DNA of 64,000 nt from Candidatus Zixiibacteriota bacterium (GCA_016933695.1 JAFGAL010000010.1:310001-374000), one strand, 5' to 3'. Counted from the stretch's first letter, positions 28,177 through 38,309 are shown. Numbers and translations are program-made. Notes: generated by a model from the sequence alone, not told the origin.

Positions 28177-28208
28177 AAAAAAGGCCGCCCATTCAGGCGG
28201 CCTTTTTT
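28177..28208. terminator. Bidirectional terminator between the subtilase and nuoN
   Basis: Perfect inverted repeat: a 13-base left arm at 28177-28189, a 6-base loop and the right arm at 28196-28208, with six A and six T at the outer ends. It closes both the plus-strand protease gene and the minus-strand nuo operon. Confidence 0.93.
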
Positions 28209-28225
28209 ATCGATGTGGTCTTTAT

Positions 28226-29671
28226 CTATATGATCGGGAACATACTCATCTGCGAAAGCTCCAGCCAGTATCCGGGAAAACACCCAAGCGCCAGCGTCCC
28301 AACCGCGGTCACCAGCAGGGCGATAAACAAGGCCGGGCTGAATGATACCGGGCTGAACTCCTGATCCGGTTTACCGAAGAATGCCGCCACCACCACTCGC
28401 AGATAATAGAATACCGACACCAGGCTGTTCATCACCGCAATCACGGTCAGCCAGACAAAGCCGTTACGCACCGCCTCGGAGAATATGTAAAATTTACCCA
28501 TGAAACCGGCCGTCGGCGGAAATCCCGCCAGGGCGAACATGAATAATGCCAGAAGCGATGCCAGATAGGGATGCCGCCCTGCCAACCCCTTTATTTCATC
28601 GATTTGCGAATTGCTCCCGGTGCGGCTGTCGATAATCGTCACGATCGTGAAACCGCCGAGATTGAAAAACATATAGGCCAGCAGGTAGTACACCGCCGAT
28701 GACACCGCACCCTCTCCCCCGGCCGTCAATGCCACGAGAATATATCCGGCATGGGCAATCGATGAATACGCCAGCATCCGCTTGATATTGTTCTGGAAAA
28801 TCGCCAGCACGTTGCCGACCACCATCGTTAGCACGGCCAGAAGCCAGAATACGGCCGTTAACTCGGCCATTCCCGAAAAACCGTAAACACAAATTCTGAG
28901 AAGTGCCGCAAAGCCAGCCGCCTTGGGTCCTACCGAGAAAAACCCGGTCACCGGAGTCGGCGCCCCTTCGTATACATCCGGCACCCACATGTGGAACGGC
29001 ACCGCCGCAACCTTAAAGGCAAACCCGGTCATGACCAGAAGCGCTCCCGAATACAACAGCAATTCCGACTGCATTTTCAGGAAACTGAAATCGGCCATGA
29101 TCCGGCGCAGATCGGTCGTCCCCGATGCACCGTACAACAACGCGATGCCGAATACCAGGAAACTGCTGGCAAACGCCCCGATCATAAAATACTTGATTCC
29201 CGACTCGTTCGATTTCGGATCGATTTTATTCATTCCCGCCATGACATACAACGGCACCGACATGATTTCCAGCCCGAGAAAGATGACCACCAAATCGGTA
29301 CTGCCCGCCATCAGCATCATTCCCACCGTGGAAAACATCAATAGCGTGTAAAACTCATGGCGGTCGATGTGTTTGGCGATCAGATAATCGCGCGCCATCA
29401 GCAGAGTGATAATGGCGGTCATGATAAACACGACACTGAAAAAGACCGAGAAATTGTCCTTCAGCACCATCCCGTAGTACCCGGACTGCGGCTGTGACCA
29501 TTGCTGCAACACCAGCACCAAACCGACCACCAATCCCAGCAGCGACAAAAATGCCATCAATCCCCTGCTTTTAAGCACGGTTCCCAACAGCAGGACCACC
29601 ATCGCGGACGCCAGGATGATTATTTCCGGTGAAATTAATCCCAGGTCAATTGCGGCAGAACGTATATCCAT
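28226..29671 (-). CDS. nuoN: NADH-quinone oxidoreductase subunit N
   Basis: A 481-residue antiporter-like membrane subunit of complex I with ~14 hydrophobic helices. The proton-translocation signature FKVAAVPFHMWVPDVYEGAPTPVT is intact (given here in parts: VAAVPFHMW, PDVYEGAPTPV), including the conserved Lys/Glu region. It is the last gene of the operon and is followed by the shared terminator. It is set apart from nuoM by a small glutaredoxin-like gene. Confidence 0.96.
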   Translation of the reverse strand: MDIRSAAIDLGLISPEIIILASAMVVLLLGTVLKSRGLMAFLSLLGLVVGLVLVLQQWSQPQSGYYGMVLKDNFSVFFSVVFIMTAIITLLMARDYLIAKHIDRHEFYTLLMFSTVGMMLMAGSTDLVVIFLGLEIMSVPLYVMAGMNKIDPKSNESGIKYFMIGAFASSFLVFGIALLYGASGTTDLRRIMADFSFLKMQSELLLYSGALLVMTGFAFKVAAVPFHMWVPDVYEGAPTPVTGFFSVGPKAAGFAALLRICVYGFSGMAELTAVFWLLAVLTMVVGNVLAIFQNNIKRMLAYSSIAHAGYILVALTAGGEGAVSSAVYYLLAYMFFNLGGFTIVTIIDSRTGSNSQIDEIKGLAGRHPYLASLLALFMFALAGFPPTAGFMGKFYIFSEAVRNGFVWLTVIAVMNSLVSVFYYLRVVVAAFFGKPDQEFSPVSFSPALFIALLVTAVGTLALGCFPGYWLELSQMSMFPII

Positions 29672-29719
29672 AAATTATTCGGCTTCACGACATCACCCGG
29701 ACGTCGCGGGTTAAAAACC

Positions 29720-29932
29720 TCAGCCTCCTCCAAATCCTACCTGTACCTTGCCGTTGTCGACAATCACCGGCACCATCCGTTTTCCGTCCGCGAGTTCCAG
29801 CGCTTTGGCCTGAGCGCCCTCGACCGCGAACACATTGATCTCCGTAAACTCGATTCCCTGTTTGGCATAATGCTCTTTGGCCGACGCACAATACGGGCAT
29901 CCCGGCTTGGTATAGATGATCACTTCCCGCAT
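29720..29932 (-). CDS. Small glutaredoxin-like protein embedded in the nuo operon
   Basis: A 70-residue thioredoxin-fold protein beginning MREVIIYTKPGCPYC, with a CPYC redox active site at residues 12-15, the cis-proline segment RMVPVIVDN and a glycine-rich ending GFGGG. ATG 29932 has GGAGG 6 bases upstream and overlaps the end of nuoM by 13 bases; the longer frame to 29974 is not needed. From memory, the short length and the GFGG end resemble the Uxx-star group of glutaredoxin-like (seleno)proteins, in which the first cysteine is often selenocysteine; here it is cysteine. It may reduce disulfides or deliver electrons or metal near complex I; inference only. Confidence 0.85.
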   Translation of the reverse strand: MREVIIYTKPGCPYCASAKEHYAKQGIEFTEINVFAVEGAQAKALELADGKRMVPVIVDNGKVQVGFGGG

Positions 29933-31506
29933 CCGGCACCTCCGCCTGAAATAGTGCAGGTGGTTCCCACACATGTCGGTTGCGCGACGTGGATACCTTC
30001 TTTCCGCTCAACATCGGCCCGATCCACTTTATGCACCATACTCAATATCGCTTTCACCGCCGGTTCCATGCGGATGAAAAAGGGTTTGGGATAAATCCCG
30101 ATCCAGAATATCAGCACGATCAGCGGAATCAACACCAGCCGTTCACGGATATTCAAATCGACCAGCTTTTCGTTTTCCGGCTTGGTTAGCTTGCCGAAAA
30201 TCACCCTCTGCAACATCCAGAGCATATAACACGCCGCCAGAATCACCCCACTGGCCGCGATAATCGCATAGGTGCTGTTGGCCTTGAATGTTCCCAGCAA
30301 AATTAAAAACTCGCCGACAAAACCGTTGGTCAGCGGCAAACCGATCGATGACAGCGCCACGATCATGAAAAACGTCGAAAACACCGGCATCGATTTCGCC
30401 AGGCCGCCGAAATCGGCAATCAGGCGGGTATGCCGGCGTTCATAAATCATACCCACGATTAAAAACAGCGCACCGGTCGAAATACCGTGGTTGATCATCT
30501 GGATCACTGAACCTTCCATGCCCTGCACGTTCAGCGCCATCATTCCCAGCATTACGAATCCAAGATGTGACACCGATGAAAACGCAACCAGCGATTTAAC
30601 ATCGCGTTGTACCATCGCAACCAGCGCGCCGTACACGATACCGATAAGCGCCAGAATCGAGATCAGCGGCACGAATTGAATTGTCGCCTCCGGGAATACC
30701 GGAAGGCAAACCCGCAAGAAACCGTATGTTCCCATTTTCAGCAAAACACCGGCAAGAATCACCGAACCGGCGGTCGGGGCTTCGACATGTGCATCCGGCA
30801 ACCAGGTGTGGAACGGCCAGACCGGCACCTTGATGGCGAACGCTAGAGCGAACGCCAAAAACATATAGGTCTGCGCACCGAGCGGAATCGGCATTTCGTA
30901 TATTTTCAGCAGGTCGAAACTGTATTCGCCGGCATAGCCATGATACAAAAAGAACAGGTACAACAGTGCCACCAACATCAGCAGTGATCCGAACATCGTG
31001 AACAACACAAACTTTATCGCCGCGTAGATTCGTCGCGGACCGCCCCAGACACCGATCAGGAAATACATCGGCACCAGCATCGCTTCCCAGAACACATAGA
31101 ACAGGAACAGGTCAAGCGAAACAAACACCCCCAGCATGCCCGTTTCAAGTAACAGCATGGAGATATAGTAGCCCTTTACCCCGGTCTTGATCGCCGTCCA
31201 GGACGACAGTATGGCGATCACCGACAGGATCGTCGTCAGCATGATCAACAACAGCGAAATGCCGTCGATCCCCAAATGATAATGAATGCCGAACGCCGCG
31301 ATCCAGGGAATATTGATTTCGAACTGCATGCCGTTGGCAACCGGATCGAACATGACATACATCAGGAGCGAAAACAGAAATGTCACGAACGAGACAATCA
31401 GCGACACCGCCTTGATCGTATCCGCACGCTCGCGCGGCACCAGCAACAGCAATGCCACCCCGATGACCGGGAAAAAGGTTACCAATGTCAGAATCTGCTG
31501 TTCCAT
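29920..31506 (-). CDS. nuoM: NADH-quinone oxidoreductase subunit M
   Basis: A 528-residue antiporter-like subunit of complex I with ~14 helices. Conserved motifs include the KVPVWPFHTWLPDAHVEAPT block (seen as VPVWPFHTWLP and DAHVEAPTAGS), the Lys-bearing helix and LLETGMLGVFVSLD. It starts 4 bases after the nuoL stop. Oddly, the protein continues past the usual end with a cytosol- or periplasm-facing tail containing three cysteines (PTCVGTTCTISGGGAGCGK). The tail overlaps the start of the downstream glutaredoxin-like gene. Confidence 0.96.
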   Translation of the reverse strand: MEQQILTLVTFFPVIGVALLLLVPRERADTIKAVSLIVSFVTFLFSLLMYVMFDPVANGMQFEINIPWIAAFGIHYHLGIDGISLLLIMLTTILSVIAILSSWTAIKTGVKGYYISMLLLETGMLGVFVSLDLFLFYVFWEAMLVPMYFLIGVWGGPRRIYAAIKFVLFTMFGSLLMLVALLYLFFLYHGYAGEYSFDLLKIYEMPIPLGAQTYMFLAFALAFAIKVPVWPFHTWLPDAHVEAPTAGSVILAGVLLKMGTYGFLRVCLPVFPEATIQFVPLISILALIGIVYGALVAMVQRDVKSLVAFSSVSHLGFVMLGMMALNVQGMEGSVIQMINHGISTGALFLIVGMIYERRHTRLIADFGGLAKSMPVFSTFFMIVALSSIGLPLTNGFVGEFLILLGTFKANSTYAIIAASGVILAACYMLWMLQRVIFGKLTKPENEKLVDLNIRERLVLIPLIVLIFWIGIYPKPFFIRMEPAVKAILSMVHKVDRADVERKEGIHVAQPTCVGTTCTISGGGAGCGK

Positions 31507-31510
31507 AATC

Positions 31511-33454
31511 CTAACGAATAATAAAGTATCCTATTAACACCACCGCTCCGGCCAATATCATGGTCGCGTAGGTTCGCATCGTCCCGGTCTGCACCGGACG
31601 AACGCCGGTGGAAATGTCGCCGACAATCGACGCCAGTCCGTTGGCGATACCGTCAATGACGAACACATCGATAATTTTCCATAAAAAGAGCGATCCGTTG
31701 ATCAGCGGACGGATAATCAGCGCACCGTAGATCTCATCGACGAAATATTTTCCGTGAAGCAGGGCATGTACACCCGACAGGTTGTTGCGAATCCGTCCCG
31801 CCAGGTCGATATTTTTCAAATACAGGTAATATGCCATGTAAATCGCGATCAGGATCAGCACCACCGATCCGATCATCAGGGTCAATTCCGTCCCGGCGCT
31901 GTGTCCGGCCGATGTCAGCACGTGTTCGGATGTGTCGGCGCCGCCGTGCAGGCCCGTCATCACCGGATGCAGAAATTGTTCGAATCGGTTACTGCCACCC
32001 AATACGTGTGGAATTCCGACATACCCGCCGATCACTGAGAGGACCGCCAGTACCATCAACGGTACGGTCATGACCTTCGGTGATTCGTGTAAATGCGCTT
32101 TGGTATGGTTATCCATCCGCCCTTCCCCGTAAAACGTCAGATATACCAGACGAAACATATAAAACGCCGTCAGGATCGCGGTGAACAATCCGACCGCCCA
32201 TAAAATCGGAGAACCGAAATCCGATGAGAACGATTTCCATAAGATTTCATCCTTCGAGAAAAATCCGGAAAAGCCGGGAATCCCGGCAATTGCCAGCGTG
32301 GCGATGAAAAATGTGACAAACGTCGCCGGCTGTTGCTTTTTCAGACCGCCCATGTAACGCATGTCCTGCTGGCCCGCCATGGCATGAATCACCGATCCCG
32401 AACCGAGGAAAAGCAGGGCCTTAAAAAAGGCATGCGTCATCAGGTGGAATATTCCCGCCGCAAATGCGGCCACGCCGCAGGCGGCAAACATATACCCCAG
32501 CTGGCTGATCGTACTATACGCCAGCACGCGTTTGATATCATTCTGCGCCAGCGCGATGGTCGCCGCCATTAATGCCGTCGCCAGTCCGACAATGGCGACC
32601 ACCGCCAGCGTCGTCGGCGCCATCATGAACAGCACATTGGACCGCGCAATCATATACACCCCTGCTGTCACCATCGTCGCCGCGTGAATCAGCGCGGATA
32701 CCGGTGTTGGCCCTTCCATCGCATCGGGCAACCAGACAAACAGCGGAATCTGCGCGGATTTGCCGGTGGCGCCGAGGAACAGCAACAAGGTCGCCGCCGT
32801 AATCACACCCCCGCCAACCGCGAATACTTCGGGCGCTCTCGCAAAAACATCGGCATAATTCAATGATCCGACCTGCCAGAAAATGATAAACAGCCCGATC
32901 AGAAATCCAAAATCGCCGATCCGGTTCACGATGAACGCCTTCTTCCCGGCATCGCTTGCCGATTTTTTCTCGAACCAGAACCCGATCAGCAGGTAACTGC
33001 ATAACCCGACCCCCTCCCAGCCGACAAACATCAGCAGGTAATTGTCCGCCAGCACCAGAGTCAGCATCGCAAAAACGAACAGGTTCAGATAGGTGAAATA
33101 CCGGCCGAAACCGGGATCATCGTGCATGTATCCAATCGAATAAATATGAATAATAAAGCTTACACCGGCCACGACCAGCACCATCACCGACGACAATGGG
33201 TCGAACAACAGCGAAAAATCGACCTGGAACTGCCCCGCCGGAATCCATGTGAACAATGTCTCCTGAATCGCACGGGCGCCTTCGGGCATCGCCAAAAGTT
33301 CGAAAAATACTTTAACGCCCCAGACAAACGATAATCCCACCGAGGCGCAGGCGATAAACGACACGAAACCCTTTTTCAGCCGTCCCAGTAATAGTCCGTT
33401 CAGCAAAAATCCGAGCAACGGAAGCAGTATGATCAAATACAACGAGTGATTCAT
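31511..33454 (-). CDS. nuoL: NADH-quinone oxidoreductase subunit L
   Basis: A 647-residue antiporter-like subunit, the distal proton pump of complex I, with ~16 helices and the long C-terminal amphipathic helix that couples the pumps. Conserved blocks include GWEGVGLCSYLLIGFW, SAQIPLFVWLPDAMEGPTPV and HLMTHAFFKALLFLG. It lies 8 bases after nuoK and 4 before nuoM. Confidence 0.97.
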   Translation of the reverse strand: MNHSLYLIILLPLLGFLLNGLLLGRLKKGFVSFIACASVGLSFVWGVKVFFELLAMPEGARAIQETLFTWIPAGQFQVDFSLLFDPLSSVMVLVVAGVSFIIHIYSIGYMHDDPGFGRYFTYLNLFVFAMLTLVLADNYLLMFVGWEGVGLCSYLLIGFWFEKKSASDAGKKAFIVNRIGDFGFLIGLFIIFWQVGSLNYADVFARAPEVFAVGGGVITAATLLLFLGATGKSAQIPLFVWLPDAMEGPTPVSALIHAATMVTAGVYMIARSNVLFMMAPTTLAVVAIVGLATALMAATIALAQNDIKRVLAYSTISQLGYMFAACGVAAFAAGIFHLMTHAFFKALLFLGSGSVIHAMAGQQDMRYMGGLKKQQPATFVTFFIATLAIAGIPGFSGFFSKDEILWKSFSSDFGSPILWAVGLFTAILTAFYMFRLVYLTFYGEGRMDNHTKAHLHESPKVMTVPLMVLAVLSVIGGYVGIPHVLGGSNRFEQFLHPVMTGLHGGADTSEHVLTSAGHSAGTELTLMIGSVVLILIAIYMAYYLYLKNIDLAGRIRNNLSGVHALLHGKYFVDEIYGALIIRPLINGSLFLWKIIDVFVIDGIANGLASIVGDISTGVRPVQTGTMRTYATMILAGAVVLIGYFIIR

Positions 33455-33462
33455 CGTTCGCC

Positions 33463-33765
33463 TTATCGCCTCAACAGATTAAATTTGTCCGCGTTGATCG
33501 TCTCACGATTGCGGAATATCGCGATGATGATGGCAAGCCCCACCGCCGCTTCCGCCGCCGCCACGGCCATAATCAAAAACACGAACACATGTCCGTCCAT
33601 CAGGTTCAACGACCGCGAAAACGCGATAATCGCCAGATTCGCCGCGTTCAGCATCAGCTCTATCGACATAAACATGACAATCAGATTTCTTGATACAATC
33701 ACGCCCACGGCGCCGATTGCGAACAGCAGGCCTCCCAATATCAGATAATGTGCTATCGGTATCAT
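33463..33765 (-). CDS. nuoK: NADH-quinone oxidoreductase subunit K
   Basis: A 100-residue three-helix membrane subunit of complex I. Conserved glutamates of the E-channel are present (MFMSIELMLNAANL and AVAAAEAAVGLAI). The start codon overlaps the nuoJ stop by one base (TGATG). Confidence 0.96.
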   Translation of the reverse strand: MIPIAHYLILGGLLFAIGAVGVIVSRNLIVMFMSIELMLNAANLAIIAFSRSLNLMDGHVFVFLIMAVAAAEAAVGLAIIIAIFRNRETINADKFNLLRR

Positions 33766-34298
33766 CAGACGCCTCCCTGCTTCTCTGATTTTTCTCGCCG
33801 GGCCATAACCACCGCACCCACAACTGCAACCAAAAGCAGAACTGAGGTCAGCTCAAACGGGAACAGATACTTGGTATAGAGCAGTTCCGCCACCGGTTCC
33901 ACCCCGCCGAAATCGGTCGCGGTCTGGGCCGAAACGATATCGGTTCGCGCCGGGATCGCCAACTGCCGGACAATGATCACCAATTCGATAAAAAACAGCC
34001 CGGACAAAACGTACTTGGTGATCCGGCCGACTTTCTGATCCTGTCCTTCGAAATGTTCGCCGCGCAGGTTCAGCAACATGATCACGAACAAAAACAAGAC
34101 CAGAATCGCACCGGCATACACAATAATCAACAGCGCTCCGACAAACAGCGCACTCAACTGGATATACAATACCGCCTGAGCCGCCAACGAGACGATCAGA
34201 TACAGCACCGACGCCACCGGATTGCGCTGGGCGATCATTAATACCGCACCGCCGATGGCGATCAACGCCGATAGGTAAAAAATGACTACTTCAAGCAT
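33765..34298 (-). CDS. nuoJ: NADH-quinone oxidoreductase subunit J
   Basis: A 177-residue membrane subunit of complex I with five hydrophobic helices; the third contains the conserved YAGAILVLFLFVIMLL. It begins 3 bases after nuoI and overlaps nuoK by one base. Confidence 0.95.
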   Translation of the reverse strand: MLEVVIFYLSALIAIGGAVLMIAQRNPVASVLYLIVSLAAQAVLYIQLSALFVGALLIIVYAGAILVLFLFVIMLLNLRGEHFEGQDQKVGRITKYVLSGLFFIELVIIVRQLAIPARTDIVSAQTATDFGGVEPVAELLYTKYLFPFELTSVLLLVAVVGAVVMARREKSEKQGGV

Positions 34299-34301
34299 GG
34301 C

Positions 34302-34781
34302 CTAAAATATCCGTCGCACTTTTCTGATTATCCGTTTAAACGGTTTTTCCTTGGGTCGATTCGCCAGCATTTGCTCTTTAGTATATATGAACGAATCGCG
34401 GTTGTCATCGGAAAACTCATATTCATGTCCTAGAAAAATCGCCTCTTCGGGACACGCCTCTTCACAAAAGCCGCAGAAGATACAGCGAAGCAGGTTGATT
34501 TCGTACACTTTCGCAAAGCGCTCACCGTTGTCGGTCTCCCCGCCTTCCATGTAAATGGCATCCGCGGGGCACGACGCCGCACAGAGCCCGCAACAGACAC
34601 ACCGCTCGGTCCCGTCGTCGTATCGCTCCAGATAATGTTTGCCGCGATACCGGGGCGCCATCTCGCGTCGTTCATAGGGATACTTGCGCGTCACCGGTTT
34701 CTTGAACAGGTGCTTGAGCGTCGTATAGAACCCCTTGGGCAACGCTATGATAACCGTGCGAATAAAATTCACAACACCCAC
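34302..34781 (-). CDS. nuoI: NADH-quinone oxidoreductase subunit I
   Basis: A 159-residue ferredoxin-type subunit that carries clusters N6a and N6b between the peripheral arm and quinone site. Two complete CxxCxxCxxxC(P) motifs are seen: CVCCGLCAASCPADAI and CIFCGFCEEACPEEAI. An N-terminal amphipathic segment (FIRTVIIALPKGFYTTLKHL) probably lies along the membrane. It is 4 bases downstream of nuoH. Confidence 0.96.
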   Translation of the reverse strand: MGVVNFIRTVIIALPKGFYTTLKHLFKKPVTRKYPYERREMAPRYRGKHYLERYDDGTERCVCCGLCAASCPADAIYMEGGETDNGERFAKVYEINLLRCIFCGFCEEACPEEAIFLGHEYEFSDDNRDSFIYTKEQMLANRPKEKPFKRIIRKVRRIF

Positions 34782-34785
34782 CCGT

Positions 34786-35775
34786 TTATAGCACTTTAAT
34801 CAGTGCCGTCACCATCGTATTCAATAAAGCCAGCGGGAACAGCACTTTCCAGCCGAAATTCATCAATTGGTCATACCGGAAACGCGGTAATGTCGCGCGA
34901 ATCCAGATGTACACGCACATGCATAAAAATACTTTTATCACGAACCAGAGCACCGGCGGAAGGAACGGTCCCTGCCAGCCGCCCAGGAAAATGGTCGTCG
35001 CCACACTGGACACCGCCAGCATATTGGCGTACTCACCCATGAAAAACATGGCGTATTTCATCGAAGAGTACTCGGTTAAATATCCCGCCACCAACTCCGC
35101 CTCGGCCTCGGGAAGATCGAACGGGGCGCGGTTGGTTTCCGCCACGGCGCACACCACGAACAGGATGAATGCGACCGGTTGGCGGAACACGTACCAGCTG
35201 AAAAACGACTCCTGTTGCGCCACCAGTTCCTGTAGCGATAATGTCCCGGCCAGTAAAACCACGCCGATAATTGACAATCCATACGCGATCTCATACGAAA
35301 TCATCTGGGCCGAGGAACGAATGCCCCCAAGCAGGGAATATTTCGAACCGGACGACCACCCCGCCAGCACGATCCCGTAAACGCCAAGCGACGTGATCGC
35401 AAACACATACAGAATCCCAATATTGAGATCCGAGATCACCAGTTCTATCTCATGGCCCATAATCGTGATCGTATCACCCACCGGAATTACCGCAAACGTC
35501 AATAGCGCCGGGATGAACATGATCACCGGTGCCAGTGTGTAGGTGACACGCTCCACGTTGTCCGGAATAAAGTCTTCCTTGAAAATCAGTTTAACCGCGT
35601 CGGCGATCGGCTGAAGTAAACCGTACGGTCCGGCGTAAATCGGCCCGATCCGATGTTGCAGAATGCCCAGCAGACGCCGTTCCAGATAGGTGGAATAGGC
35701 CACGCCCAACAGCGCAACGCTGATAATCACAATAACCTTGATCATGGCCGTTATGGCAAGGGCGGTCAGTGTCAT
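34786..35775 (-). CDS. nuoH: NADH-quinone oxidoreductase subunit H
   Basis: A 329-residue membrane subunit that forms part of the quinone chamber, with eight or nine helices. Conserved features are STYLERRLLGILQHRIGP, GPYGLLQPIADAVKL, and the acidic loop ETNRAPFDLPEAEAELVAGY. It overlaps nuoG by 4 bases. Confidence 0.97.
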   Translation of the reverse strand: MTLTALAITAMIKVIVIISVALLGVAYSTYLERRLLGILQHRIGPIYAGPYGLLQPIADAVKLIFKEDFIPDNVERVTYTLAPVIMFIPALLTFAVIPVGDTITIMGHEIELVISDLNIGILYVFAITSLGVYGIVLAGWSSGSKYSLLGGIRSSAQMISYEIAYGLSIIGVVLLAGTLSLQELVAQQESFFSWYVFRQPVAFILFVVCAVAETNRAPFDLPEAEAELVAGYLTEYSSMKYAMFFMGEYANMLAVSSVATTIFLGGWQGPFLPPVLWFVIKVFLCMCVYIWIRATLPRFRYDQLMNFGWKVLFPLALLNTMVTALIKVL

Positions 35776-38309
35776 TTCTCCTCCACCCTGGTTAATCTGA
35801 CATAGTCAACGCGCTGTTTGCGCATCTGTAGGTCATTGACCGGATTCGCCGAGAAATTGCGTGTTACCACCGCGACGTCGTTATCGATATGCTCCGAGAT
35901 AATGACCGGAAGGATCACTTTTCCCACTTCCGATTCCACCCGGATCAGGGTTCCGGTTTCGGCATGCAGTTTCTCCGCCATCGAGGGCGACAGTTCCAAG
36001 TGCGCCTCACTGCAGAATGCGGACAGCGATTTGGAACGTTCGGTCAGATGCGCGAAATGATGTGCCTGGTCGACGACGAACAGCGGAACCGTGTACTCGC
36101 CCGACGCCTGCTCGACACTGGTTTTTACCTCGCGCAACTCGCGTTGTATTTCGGGATTTTCCTCCCGGAGCAGAAGCCGCATAATGTCCGGTTGCATCCG
36201 TGCAACCGACTCAAACAGCGGCTCTTTGAGCGCCGACGCAATTTTATTGCAGATGTCATATCCCGGCATCGATTGTCCAAGCGGTTTGATGGCTTGGTCG
36301 AAATGCTGTACCGTTCCTTCGAGATTCACGAAATCGCCGGACATTTCCGCGATACTCGACAGCGGCAAAACCACGTCCGCCATCTGCGTTGTGCGGGTTT
36401 CAAACAGGTCGGCAACCACCAGGAAATCCAGCTTTTCTATTCCTTCGCGCACGAATTGCCCGTCGGGATAGCATAACATCGGATCGCTTCCCATCACGAA
36501 CAGGGCGTCGATTTCTTCTTTTTTGGCCGACAGAATCATTCGGTCCGCCCCCAACCCCTTTTGCTCGGGATACCCGCCCCAGAGAGTTTTCATCTCGGCA
36601 ATCAATGAATCGCTTAACAGCGGCATCACACCGAGTTTTTCCGCACCTTTGCTGTTGGCATATTTTGACAGGAATCCGATCTGGCCGTTTTCCGCCATTC
36701 CGCACAGCAGAGCCAGATTCATGATCGCGGCGGTAATCGCATCACGCGTGATTGATGTCGACAACAACTCGCCCGTAATCAGCGTAATATGCTTCGCCTC
36801 GCCCAGCGCTTGCGCCAGACCCACAATGCGATCCGCTTCCACGCCGGATATTTTTGCCGCCTGCGCAACCGTGTTCGGTTCCACCCGTGTTGCCAGTTTC
36901 GACGCATCGACCGTATCCGATGCCAGTTTCTGCTCCACGATACTGACACACAAACCGTTGATCAGCGCTTCGACCGTTCCGGCCCGATAGATAATCTCAT
37001 CGGTGGAGATATCACCCGACTTGGTGGCAAACGGATTGAGGGTATACAGCTTCGCGCCTTTTTGGGTGACAACCTTGCGCACCCGCAAATTGGTAATGGG
37101 ATGCTCGTTGATCAGGTTGGAGCCGATCACCAGCACCACGTCGGAGTTTTCGATACCGGCAATGCTGAACTTGCGCGACGTTATCTGCGTATACAGGTCA
37201 CCCGGTTCTTCGGGAAGCATTTTATAATCAATGCGAAAATCGACATTGTTCGAATTCAAAATCGTCCGGAACAGCTTGGAGAACGCATACAGCGAGGCGC
37301 TGTCAAGCCCCGGATAGGCCAGCCCGCCGATACAGACGCCGCCCTTCTTGTCTTTGATCTCCTTGAATCGCCTGGCGATCAGTTCGATCGCCTCATCCCA
37401 GGTGGCGTTTTCCTGACGCTCGCCGCGCTTGATCAGCGGGACGGTCAACCGTCCCTCGGCATTGGCAATCTGGTATCCGTATCGTCCGCGATTGCAGATC
37501 CAGCCCTCGTCGATGGCATCATTGCGACGTGACGTGGCCCGATAAATTTTCTGGCGATCTTTCCAAAGCGTCAGATTGCACCCGTCGGCGCAATACTGGC
37601 AGATCGAATTGACTTTCTGGGTTTTCCAAACGCGAATATTATACCGCCAGTCGGTATTGGTCAATGCCCCGACCGGACAAATTTCCACCAGGTTGCCGGA
37701 ATAAATCGAATCAACCTGCTGTCCGGGACCGGTATCGATCTCGGTGATATTCCCTCGCTGGAATGCGCCGAGATCGTACTCCCCGAAAACTTCCTTATTG
37801 GAACGAACACATTTGTAACAGAGAATGCACCGGTTCTGGTTGCGGATGATTTCCGGGCCGAGTCGGTAATCGTCAAACGTCGATTTCTTGTCGCGAATGA
37901 ACCGGTATTTGTTAAAATCAAATTGCGAATCGTCGATCCCATGTGCGAATGTCAGATCCTGCAGATCGCATTCGCCGCCCTTGTCGCAGGTCGGGCAGTC
38001 CAGCGGATGATTGAGCAGGATGAATTCCAGCACCGCCCGGCGCCCCTGTTTGACCAGATCGCTATCGGTGTGGACCACCATTCCCGGCATCGCCTCGGTC
38101 GCGCAGGACACCGCCAGTTTCGGCATCTTCTCGATTTCGACATAACACATCCGGCAGGCGCCCACCGGTTTCAGCTTGGGATGCCAGCAGAACGTGGGGA
38201 TTTCGATCCCGATCGACTTTGCCGCTTCCAGCACCGTCATCCCCCTGGGGACGGTGACTTCACGACCGTCTATGGTCAGCGTAACCTTGTTGTCGTCCGC
38301 CGAACTCAT
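35772..38309 (-). CDS. nuoG: NADH-quinone oxidoreductase subunit G
   Basis: An 845-residue iron-sulfur subunit of the peripheral arm. N-terminal [2Fe-2S] domain (FCWHPKLKPVGACRMCYVE), His/Cys-ligated 4Fe region (HPLDCPTCDKGGECDLQD), two further 4Fe-4S sites (CILCYKCVR) and a molybdopterin-oxidoreductase-like domain that opens with CQYCADGC. The latter cysteines suggest the extra cluster N7 is retained. ATG 38309 overlaps the nuoF stop (ATGA); a frame extending to 38429 only adds 40 non-homologous residues. It has no molybdenum function in complex I. Confidence 0.95.
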   Translation of the reverse strand: MSSADDNKVTLTIDGREVTVPRGMTVLEAAKSIGIEIPTFCWHPKLKPVGACRMCYVEIEKMPKLAVSCATEAMPGMVVHTDSDLVKQGRRAVLEFILLNHPLDCPTCDKGGECDLQDLTFAHGIDDSQFDFNKYRFIRDKKSTFDDYRLGPEIIRNQNRCILCYKCVRSNKEVFGEYDLGAFQRGNITEIDTGPGQQVDSIYSGNLVEICPVGALTNTDWRYNIRVWKTQKVNSICQYCADGCNLTLWKDRQKIYRATSRRNDAIDEGWICNRGRYGYQIANAEGRLTVPLIKRGERQENATWDEAIELIARRFKEIKDKKGGVCIGGLAYPGLDSASLYAFSKLFRTILNSNNVDFRIDYKMLPEEPGDLYTQITSRKFSIAGIENSDVVLVIGSNLINEHPITNLRVRKVVTQKGAKLYTLNPFATKSGDISTDEIIYRAGTVEALINGLCVSIVEQKLASDTVDASKLATRVEPNTVAQAAKISGVEADRIVGLAQALGEAKHITLITGELLSTSITRDAITAAIMNLALLCGMAENGQIGFLSKYANSKGAEKLGVMPLLSDSLIAEMKTLWGGYPEQKGLGADRMILSAKKEEIDALFVMGSDPMLCYPDGQFVREGIEKLDFLVVADLFETRTTQMADVVLPLSSIAEMSGDFVNLEGTVQHFDQAIKPLGQSMPGYDICNKIASALKEPLFESVARMQPDIMRLLLREENPEIQRELREVKTSVEQASGEYTVPLFVVDQAHHFAHLTERSKSLSAFCSEAHLELSPSMAEKLHAETGTLIRVESEVGKVILPVIISEHIDNDVAVVTRNFSANPVNDLQMRKQRVDYVRLTRVEEK

